A stretch of 20,469 nt of DNA from positions 1 through 20,469 of the forward strand of contig NZ_DEXW01000012.1 in NCBI RefSeq assembly GCF_002364335.1, read 5' to 3'. The position numbers and the translations under genes were made by a program. This document shows, piece after piece, positions 14,831 to 20,469 of the stretch (positions are counted from its first letter, which is position 1; the number at the start of each line of letters is the position of its first letter). The stretch comes from Winogradskyella sp. UBA3174 (lineage in GTDB: Bacteria; Bacteroidota; Bacteroidia; Flavobacteriales; Flavobacteriaceae). A model generated the notes under the pieces. It was not told the origin of the DNA. It worked only from the letters and a program-made list of their open reading frames with translations, and did not search any database.

Positions 14831-16315
14831 CTAGTTCTTAATTAATTCTGTTAGCTTTTCCTGTGAATCTTTGTATCCTAATTCAATTGCCGTTTGATAA
14901 CTTTTTATGGCATCCTCTTTTAGGTTATTGGCCTTATAGCCATCCCCTAAAGAGTCCCAAAGGTTCCCATCTTCAGGGAACAGTTGAACATTCATTCTGA
15001 ATAGTTTTAATGCCCATTCTAAATTTTTATTTGACCTAATTAATAGGTTTCCAATGGTATTTAAAGGCCCAGCACTTGTAAAATCATCAACGTAATTTTC
15101 TTGTAGTAACCTAAGTAACTCTTTCGATTTATCTGCTGAATGTTGTTCTGTATAATCCATCATAAAGGAGTATACATTGTTTTTAATTGGTTCTGGAATA
15201 TAGCTTTCGTCAAAAATTATTTTTGCAACAACATAAGCAATACCTTCTACTTTCGAGCTATTTGCATTGGTCGCATATACGATATATATATCCTCCTTCG
15301 GATACCATATCAACGTATGCCAATACGTACCATTAGAACCATTGTGTGTTATTCTTTTACTACTATTTTCTGATTTTTCAACTCCCCACCCATAGCCATA
15401 ACTAGTCTTGCTATTATAAGATAACGTGTAAGAATATGGCGTTGTTAATTTTTTTAATGATTCTGGTGTCAATACTATATTTGTTTTTAATGCTTTATAC
15501 CAAAGCAACATATCATTTTGAGTCGAATTAATGCCGCCATTCCCTTTTAAGTTCCAATTGACACCTCCAGCATCTTGATAATATGTAATTGTCGACTCGG
15601 TTTCCATTATATTTCTATTGTAACCATGAGACATCTGTTTTGTATCCCATTTAGGCAGAAGATACCCGGTTTGTAACATTCCTGCTGGTATAAAAAGATG
15701 CTCGTTTAAAAAAGCTTCGTAGGGCTGACCAGAAGCTAATTCTATAATCCGTCCTAATAGGCTATATCCAGTATTAGAATAAGCATATTTTTTTCCGGGC
15801 TCAGCTACTAATTCACTTGCGAAAAGTGTTTCAAAAAAGTCCCGTTGTGAAATTTTTGATAGTTTTCCAAATGACGAATAGTCACGTCCTATAGACTCTG
15901 AGAAACCAGCAGTATGAGTTAATAATTGATGTATGTTGATGTTTTGTTTGTCAGTTGGTAATTCCTTAAAAAATAAACTTAAAGAATCCGTCAATTTTAG
16001 TTTCCGAAATTCAACTAATTTTAAAATTGCTGTTGCGGTAAACTGTTTTGTGTTAGAGCCAATGTCAAAAATAGTGTTAGGATTATTAAGGGTTTTAGCA
16101 GCCTTGTTGGCCTCTCCATAACCTTTATTAATAACGACTTCTCCCTTCTTCACAACAGAGATCGCTCCAGAAAAACCATTTTTAGACCCAGCGGTTAAGT
16201 AGGAGTCTATTTTGGTATAAAGCGCTTTTGACTCTGTTTTTTCTTGTGCACTTAAAGTGAATCCCAGTAATTGTACCATTGTAATTGCCGTAAATAAAAA
16301 TAATGCTTTCTTCAT
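14831..16315 (-). CDS. Exported serine hydrolase (beta-lactamase/D-aminopeptidase type) with TPR-like tail
   Basis: The 494-residue product has a signal peptide MKKALFLFTAITMVQLLGFT ending LSAQ near residue 24, so it acts in the periplasm or outside. The PF00144 domain (about 30-360) has all three active-site motifs: Ser87-Asn-Thr-Lys90 (nucleophile and general base), Tyr179-Ser-Asn181 and His324-Asn-Gly326. The C-terminal ~60 residues (NLWDSLGDGYKANNLKEDAI and following) form a tetratricopeptide-like helix pair, a common extension in Bacteroidota members. The family includes D-aminopeptidases, esterases and penicillin-binding relatives; the substrate cannot be told from motifs. A second, frameshifted member of the same family lies four genes on in the same direction. 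Confidence 0.93.
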   Translation of the reverse strand: MKKALFLFTAITMVQLLGFTLSAQEKTESKALYTKIDSYLTAGSKNGFSGAISVVKKGEVVINKGYGEANKAAKTLNNPNTIFDIGSNTKQFTATAILKLVEFRKLKLTDSLSLFFKELPTDKQNINIHQLLTHTAGFSESIGRDYSSFGKLSKISQRDFFETLFASELVAEPGKKYAYSNTGYSLLGRIIELASGQPYEAFLNEHLFIPAGMLQTGYLLPKWDTKQMSHGYNRNIMETESTITYYQDAGGVNWNLKGNGGINSTQNDMLLWYKALKTNIVLTPESLKKLTTPYSYTLSYNSKTSYGYGWGVEKSENSSKRITHNGSNGTYWHTLIWYPKEDIYIVYATNANSSKVEGIAYVVAKIIFDESYIPEPIKNNVYSFMMDYTEQHSADKSKELLRLLQENYVDDFTSAGPLNTIGNLLIRSNKNLEWALKLFRMNVQLFPEDGNLWDSLGDGYKANNLKEDAIKSYQTAIELGYKDSQEKLTELIKN

Positions 16316-16402
16316 TTTGATTTCTTATTTTATGTTAGGGCGAATAGAAGTCAAGCTAGGTTACATTGTTTTCTAATTTCTAACTATTGTTAGTAATCGT
16401 TT

Positions 16403-16614
16403 TTATTTATTTTCTTCAACGCTTAAACTTCTCATAGTTTTTAATAATATATGAGTGGATATTAGCATTCCTATTCCTAGACCAACAAGAGTTCCAACCC
16501 AATATTCATTAAAAAATTTTCCAATTCCAATACCCATAAGTGTAAATCCAATTGTATTAAGAACTAGTACTGTATCTAATAATTTTTATTTATTTTATAT
16601 TTTATAATGTTCAT
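16403..16614 (-). pseudogene. Small membrane protein, probably frameshifted near its start
   Basis: The minus strand is open from about 16585 to TAA at 16403-16405. It encodes LLDTVLVLNTIGFTLMGIGI, then a WVGTLVGLGIGMLISTHILL helix and a polar end (SLSVEENK). The two Gly-rich helices are convincing, but no ATG begins this frame above residue 16. An ATG at 16614 opens another frame (MNIIKYKINKN) that stops at the same place. One base change in the AT-rich stretch near 16577-16590 would join them into a protein of about 70 residues. Otherwise translation could begin at the internal ATG at 16537 to give 44 residues. It lies between DUF4386 and the serine hydrolase, in the same orientation. Confidence 0.45.
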
Positions 16615-16677
16615 TTTTAAATGTTTACAGGCGTAATACACCACATTGTATAACTGTTTTACACTTTTTAAATTTCG

Positions 16678-17358
16678 CTATTTCATGTCCGTTATTAAAG
16701 CTGATGCATTCAATCCTTTGCTAATTAACCAAAAGGGAAGGATGAGCTGAATAAGTCCCATGGGAAGCATCATATGCATACTAATACTATGTCCGAAAAT
16801 TGAACATAATAATTCAATAAACATTAAAATTGAAGCGACGATCCCAACAATTGAAATTATTTTTGGAACTAACTTAGACCGGTATAATGTATAGTATAGA
16901 ATAAAAACTGGAAAACAAGACATTAACAGACTCAAGTAATGCGTCCACCAATGTTTTTTGTACAACAGCGGTCCTAATATTTTTAGTGCGTCGGAGTTGT
17001 CAGTGCTGTTTTTTACGTAACCTTGACTTAATTCTAACAAAGCTATAGCACTACTATTATCAATAGCGATAGCTATAAAACCCAATATGCTAAAAGCAAA
17101 ATATAACAAAGCCAAAGTGATGCTGTATTTTTTAAAAATGGGAAACAAAATAGTGGCTATACTAATGGATGTGATTCCACTTAAAAATAAAAGTAAGATT
17201 GAAATTATGATCTTATTAGAACTAGCTGAAGTTGCCGTTAGGTAATCATCCGAAAAAAGTACAGGGCCTTGTAAAATTTGATATACCAAAATACCTATAA
17301 CAAAAATGAGCAGAAATAACACTCCTACAAGTCTTCCCATTTTTTTATTTGATTTCAT
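16678..17358 (-). CDS. DUF4386 family integral membrane protein
   Basis: The 226-residue product has about six membrane helices (near 9-30, 49-72, 79-100, 139-157, 165-187 and 195-213). The pattern fits DUF4386 (PF14329): a first helix with GRLVGVLFLLIFVIGI, a long polar loop, the LALLYFAFSILGFIAIAID helix, and HWWTHYLSLLMSCFPVFILY, which carries the family's aromatic/His cluster. No catalytic function is established for the family. It has a plausible promoter of its own upstream (17392-17421). It is preceded by the acyltransferase-3 gene (158-base gap) and followed by the small, probably broken membrane protein. Confidence 0.85.
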   Translation of the reverse strand: MKSNKKMGRLVGVLFLLIFVIGILVYQILQGPVLFSDDYLTATSASSNKIIISILLLFLSGITSISIATILFPIFKKYSITLALLYFAFSILGFIAIAIDNSSAIALLELSQGYVKNSTDNSDALKILGPLLYKKHWWTHYLSLLMSCFPVFILYYTLYRSKLVPKIISIVGIVASILMFIELLCSIFGHSISMHMMLPMGLIQLILPFWLISKGLNASALITDMK

Positions 17359-17391
17359 AGTTTTTATTTATTTGATAATTGATTGAGCGGA

Positions 17392-17421
17392 CAATATTAT
17401 AAACTCTAGACAATTACAAAA
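17392..17421 (-). promoter_or_regulatory. Possible promoter of the DUF4386 gene
   Basis: On the minus strand TTTTG is followed after 17 bases by TAATATTG, 7 of 8 to TAnnTTTG, at an allowed spacing. It ends 33 bases before the ATG at 17358. Confidence 0.35.
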
Positions 17422-17516
17422 GCGTATGAATCCTCAAATTACATATAACTTGCTAGATATCAGCAGATATAACTGATTTACTCTTAACAATTTCCGCGTT
17501 AACATAGGTATGTATC

Positions 17517-18680
17517 CTATTTATTGGCTTCAAATCCGTCTTTCAATGCTAAATCCAATGGCTGTTTTATGTCCAATACCTCTTTTTTAGAGGTGCCATT
17601 GTTTTGATATTTTGGCTTTTCCACTTTGCTAAATGTCCATTTCAGTCCAAACAAAGGTCTTAAGAAACCAATCCGTCTAATGATAAATTCATAAATGAGA
17701 TAGCAGGCTAAACCGGTAAAAGCTACAATACCTACGAATTTTAATAGTATGGGTATGTCCAATGGCAATATGATTAGAGCACCTGCATACAATACAAACA
17801 TGTGAATAATATACACGGGATAAGCTGCTTGACTCAAATAGCTTAGGGCTTTACTTGGTTTGTTCAAGTACCTATAACCAAAACCGAATACTGCAAAAAT
17901 CCAGCAATTTGATTCGATAGCCATGAGATAACCAGGAGCTTCAAATCCAAATAGCACGAATCTAGTACAATATAGAATGATGGCTAAACTGGCATACAAC
18001 CAGCGCCATTTCAAAACGGTTTGCCAGAACGTTTGACCGCTGTACACGAAAATAAAACCGAAAAAGAAGGCCAAAAACCCGTTAAAGAAGCCATGCCAAG
18101 TCTGGGCATACAAAGCAAACAACTGGGGCTTTACCAACACAACCTCTATGACAAAAAATAGAGATATCAACAAAGGGCCAGCGGGATGACTCATTAGAGA
18201 GGCTAACATTTTTTTGATCTTACCGTTCTCATGGGTCTTCAGATAGTAATAAATTGGCAAAAGTAAAAGTACGTACACGAAGATATTTCCTAGAAACCAT
18301 AAATGACCTTGATGGGGATAATAACCCAAAGGCATATTATAGTAGTTCTGAAAAATAAATAGATGCAGTGGTGTTATGGCCACTATTCCAAAAGCGAAGG
18401 GCAACAAAATTCGTTTTGTCCGCTCCAGAAGCAATTGCTTCCAATTTCGTTTGCGCATCGCAAAATAGAGCCCCATTCCAGATACGTAGAATAAAAATGG
18501 AATTCGCCAAACGTTTAGCATGGTCATAGGCGTCCATAGAGCCTCTAGGGTCTCCTCACTCCTAATAAAACCGATGAACATGGCCCACGGTTGGAAAATG
18601 ATGGCGATGTGATAAATTAATAATAAGCCGATTGCAATTACCCGTAACCAATCGATATCGTGTCTTCTTTCTGATGTCAT
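17517..18680 (-). CDS. Acyltransferase-3 family membrane protein (OpgC/MdoC-like)
   Basis: The 387-residue product has about ten membrane helices. It carries the PF01757 landmarks: D-W-L-R at residues 10-13 and His24 in helix 1 (the Arg and His conserved in O-acyltransferases), Arg59 in VWRIPFLFYVSG, the HLWFL motif at 126-130, and a late YPVYIIHMFVLY helix with a second His. The family moves acyl groups (acetyl, succinyl and others) onto periplasmic glucans, O-antigens or lipids. The substrate here is unknown. A soluble Lys-rich tail of about 40 residues follows the last helix. Base composition is visibly richer in G+C than in the DUF4386 gene downstream. It is intact, unlike its relative at 6466-7319. 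Confidence 0.92.
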   Translation of the reverse strand: MTSERRHDIDWLRVIAIGLLLIYHIAIIFQPWAMFIGFIRSEETLEALWTPMTMLNVWRIPFLFYVSGMGLYFAMRKRNWKQLLLERTKRILLPFAFGIVAITPLHLFIFQNYYNMPLGYYPHQGHLWFLGNIFVYVLLLLPIYYYLKTHENGKIKKMLASLMSHPAGPLLISLFFVIEVVLVKPQLFALYAQTWHGFFNGFLAFFFGFIFVYSGQTFWQTVLKWRWLYASLAIILYCTRFVLFGFEAPGYLMAIESNCWIFAVFGFGYRYLNKPSKALSYLSQAAYPVYIIHMFVLYAGALIILPLDIPILLKFVGIVAFTGLACYLIYEFIIRRIGFLRPLFGLKWTFSKVEKPKYQNNGTSKKEVLDIKQPLDLALKDGFEANK

Positions 18681-18698
18681 TATACTATAATTTTTAAA

Positions 18699-18842
18699 TT
18701 AATTGGAGTCTGCCCATATACTTTGTGTCTGAGCTAAACGATGTTTAACAAGGCTTGCTACCCAATGGCTATCGGGATCAAAAAAATCGATTTCACCCTT
18801 GTAAATGACTATTTTTTTTACCTGTAACGCAGCCAGAGTAAA
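18699..18842 (-). other. Orphan open frame between ankyrin and acyltransferase genes
   Basis: The minus strand is open for 47 codons with no ATG. It reads FTLAALQVKKIVIYKGEIDF and then FDPDSHWVASLVKHRLAQTQ, ending SIWADSN. The sequence has the balanced composition of a real protein. It may be the tail of a gene lost from this spot. The family is unknown, and chance is possible. Confidence 0.3.
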
Positions 18843-18859
18843 TTATAGTCAACATCAAA

Positions 18860-19549
18860 TTACTGGAGCATCATAGCAATGACAGGACGTGTTTTTTCGA
18901 TTTCGTCTAAATCAAATTTTAATCCAAATGGTCCTAATTGTTGTTGTAGCATTTCATAGAAGGGTTTTATCTCTGCAAACGGGGCCAACACACTTTCTCT
19001 TGGTGTCGCGCCAAAGTTATTTTTTACGGTCTTATCTGCTTTGGCATCAATAAGCAGTTGTACGATTTCGACATGACAAAAGAATGCCGCCACGTGCAAG
19101 GCTGTAGCCCCATCGTTATTTTTAATGGTGAGATCTGATTTAGCATCAATTAATACCTTAGCAATGGCCGTTTTGCCAAAGGTCGCTGCCGAGATTAAAG
19201 GTGTTGCCCCACTCATTTGATCTTTTATATTGATATCGGTTCCTGATTCTATATGTTGTTTAACGATATCGAGGTTATCAGTCATTATTGCCGTTTGAAT
19301 GTCAATTTTTGGCGTATCTACTGTTGACTTAGTGTTGTCACTAGTGTTCGATTTTGTTTTGGGATCCTCACTCGTTTGGGCGCAAGAACTTGTTAGTAAT
19401 AGGATAATAAACGAAACGTTTAATACCCTTTTAAAGGCGTTACTTTTAGATGCTGTGATTTTAAATAATTTTAAATTTTTAACGGTATTTGTTAATACGC
19501 GTTGTTGCTGATTCTCTTCTGTGTAAAAATTTTTAATTGCTCGTTTCAT
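18860..19549 (-). CDS. Ankyrin-repeat lipoprotein
   Basis: The product has 229 residues starting at the ATG at 19549; an in-frame ATG at 19678 would run through the putative operator and was not chosen. A lipoprotein-type signal (RVLNVSFIILLLTSSC, lipidated Cys56) follows an unusually long polar leader. After a Ser/Thr/Lys linker (57-80) come about three ankyrin units: IDIQTAIMTDNLDIVKQHIE, then the SGATPLISAATFGKTAIAKV unit, then DGATALHVAAFFCHVEIVQL with LLIDAKADKTVKNN. A helical C-terminal cap closes the protein. Ankyrin repeats bind proteins, and this one should face the periplasm or outer membrane. It is divergent from the AraC/TolB-type regulator 234 bases away, a pairing that suggests regulation by, or signalling to, that protein. 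Confidence 0.85.
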   Translation of the reverse strand: MKRAIKNFYTEENQQQRVLTNTVKNLKLFKITASKSNAFKRVLNVSFIILLLTSSCAQTSEDPKTKSNTSDNTKSTVDTPKIDIQTAIMTDNLDIVKQHIESGTDINIKDQMSGATPLISAATFGKTAIAKVLIDAKSDLTIKNNDGATALHVAAFFCHVEIVQLLIDAKADKTVKNNFGATPRESVLAPFAEIKPFYEMLQQQLGPFGLKFDLDEIEKTRPVIAMMLQ

Positions 19550-19668
19550 GATTTTAGTTTTTAAAATTTGACTTTGTTTTTTTGTTTCTACAAAGATGGG
19601 ATAAGAGTGAGATCCTTGTGTATGAGCAATCAAGCAATATGTATCAAGTTTGAGGATGAGATAAAAAC

Positions 19669-19698
19669 TATGGCGCAATGGTATAAATTATGACGCAA
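19669..19698. promoter_or_regulatory. Candidate operator: two direct TATGRCGCAA repeats
   Basis: TATGGCGCAA (19669-19678) and TATGACGCAA (19689-19698) differ at one base. Their starts are exactly 20 bases apart, about two helical turns, as expected for binding by AraC-type proteins to direct repeats. A weaker relative, tatgagcaat, is at 19621-19630. They lie in the intergenic region shared by the ankyrin gene and the divergent regulator. Confidence 0.45.
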
Positions 19699-19749
19699 AA
19701 ATTGTTTTTCTTAATAATTATGCCAGTAATCTTATGACCCATATCTGCA

Positions 19750-19757
19750 TAATTTTG
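19750..19757 (+). promoter_or_regulatory. -7 box of the AraC/TolB-type regulator
   Basis: TAATTTTG is a perfect TAnnTTTG match 26 bases before the ATG at 19784 and about 50 bases downstream of the candidate operator. No -33 TTG is present at standard spacing, which would fit an activator-dependent promoter. Confidence 0.4.
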
Positions 19758-19783
19758 TCTAATTTAGGCCAAGCAAAAACAGT

Positions 19784-20469
19784 ATGTCTAGCACATCAAC
19801 CACTGAATCAGACTTTATTAATCAGGCAAATACCATTGTTCTGGAAAATATTTCCAACGAACAATTCGGCGTTTCAGAGCTCGCAGAGCTGATGAACATG
19901 AGCCGTTCTAGCTTGCTCAGAAATATCAAAAAACAGACACAGCTTTCTGCGAGTCAATTCATCCGTCAAGTACGTCTTTTAAAAGGTATGGAGATGGTTA
20001 AGCAGCATACTTTGACTATTTCTGAGATTTCATACCAAGTCGGATTTGGTAGTACGTCCTATTTTATTAAGTGCTTTCGGGAATATTATGGGTACCCACC
20101 TGGTGAGGTCGGAAAAGACATATTGGAAGGAGAGAATATCGCTCTTCAAGCTTCTGTTTTGAATAGATACAAATGGCATATATTAGCAGCGTTGTCTTTA
20201 ATAGTCATCGTTATATCTGTTTTGCTTCTTCCAAAAGAACTTAAGGTTACTACTGAAATTGAAAAATCTATAGCAGTGTTGCCTTTCAAAAATGAAAGTA
20301 GCGATTCTTTGAATCTATATTTTGTGAATGGTCTTATGGAATCTGCTTTAAACAACCTACAGAAGATTGGTGACTTACGCGTTATTAGTAGAACCTCGGT
20401 AGAGAAATATAGACATTCGAATAAGGGTATTCAAGAAATAGCTCAAGAGCTCAATGTAAATTACTTGGT
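19784..20469 (+). CDS. Membrane AraC-type regulator with TolB-like sensor region (5' part)
   Basis: 228 codons are visible and the frame continues past the window. Residues ~10-112 are an AraC-type DNA-binding domain with two helix-turn-helix units: GVSELAELMNMSRSSLLRNI at 29-48 and ISEISYQVGFGSTSYFIKCF at 79-98, followed by YYGYPPGEV. One membrane helix follows at about 131-149 (WHILAALSLIVIVISVLLL). After it comes SIAVLPFKNESSD at 162-174, opening the TolB/FlgO-like domain that in this family usually precedes tetratricopeptide repeats. The layout is cytoplasmic DNA binding, one membrane pass and a periplasmic sensor, like ToxR/CadC one-component regulators but with an AraC head. It is divergent to the ankyrin lipoprotein gene and shares its control region. 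Confidence 0.9.
   Translation, partial: MSSTSTTESDFINQANTIVLENISNEQFGVSELAELMNMSRSSLLRNIKKQTQLSASQFIRQVRLLKGMEMVKQHTLTISEISYQVGFGSTSYFIKCFREYYGYPPGEVGKDILEGENIALQASVLNRYKWHILAALSLIVIVISVLLLPKELKVTTEIEKSIAVLPFKNESSDSLNLYFVNGLMESALNNLQKIGDLRVISRTSVEKYRHSNKGIQEIAQELNVNYL

Noticed and set aside
15140..15373. Plus-strand frame inside the serine hydrolase
   Set aside because: It is antisense to a gene with complete active-site motifs; its translation has no recognisable structure.
19550..19678. Extension of the ankyrin gene to the ATG at 19678
   Set aside because: It would run into the candidate operator, and the extra residues (LDTYCLIAHTQGSHSY) do not form a signal peptide.
20146..20355. Minus-strand frame of 69 codons near the right edge
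   Set aside because: It is antisense to the AraC/TolB-type regulator, whose plus-strand frame is open throughout and carries clear domains.
1..20469. CRISPR array, tRNA or rRNA genes, toxin-antitoxin or known defence systems
   Set aside because: No regularly spaced repeats, cloverleaf-like segments, rRNA motifs, or nuclease/toxin pairs were seen on either strand.

Overview
The window looks like chromosomal DNA from a marine-type member of the Flavobacteriaceae (Bacteroidota). The evidence is low GC, almost no Shine-Dalgarno sequences, several -7 boxes of the Bacteroidota form TAnnTTTG, signal peptides ending in SQ/AQ, a lipoprotein with a Cys-Ser-Ser-Asp-Asp-Asp export tag, and families common in that group (7TM-AraC regulators, DUF6090, DUF2147, DUF6642-like, small beta-barrels). 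No rRNA, tRNA, CRISPR array, transposase or phage gene was found.

Left part (1-2,950): the end of an unknown gene, a minus-strand DUF6642-like protein, a decayed DUF2147 gene, a GNAT acetyltransferase, an exported-protein stub, and gene-poor DNA with an inverted-repeat element. Plus-strand middle (2,949-12,499): a membrane AraC regulator, a lipoprotein, two small outer-membrane barrels separated by a short noncoding repeat, a deleted acyltransferase-3 pseudogene, and an 860-base gap. After the gap come a translationally coupled pair of envelope proteins, a fatty acid hydroxylase/sterol desaturase, a DUF418 membrane protein, and remnants of a VOC protein and a LysE exporter.

Right part (12,462-20,469): a minus-strand series encoding an ankyrin lipoprotein, an acyltransferase-3, DUF4386, a broken small membrane protein, a serine hydrolase with a TPR-like tail, a small membrane protein, DUF6090 and a frameshifted second serine hydrolase. 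It is headed by a divergent, membrane-anchored AraC/TolB-type regulator that runs off the window. Nearly all products are membrane or envelope proteins, so the region looks like an accessory envelope-modification island with much gene decay.

The most unusual structure is a 56-base segment, a terminator-like hairpin plus flank, present twice (4104-4159 and 8058-8113; 52/56 identical). Each copy sits the same distance upstream of a matching -7 box and of an envelope-protein start codon. A 10-base direct repeat with exact 20-base spacing between the ankyrin gene and its divergent regulator is a good operator candidate. I did not find a complete, clearly new multi-gene system.
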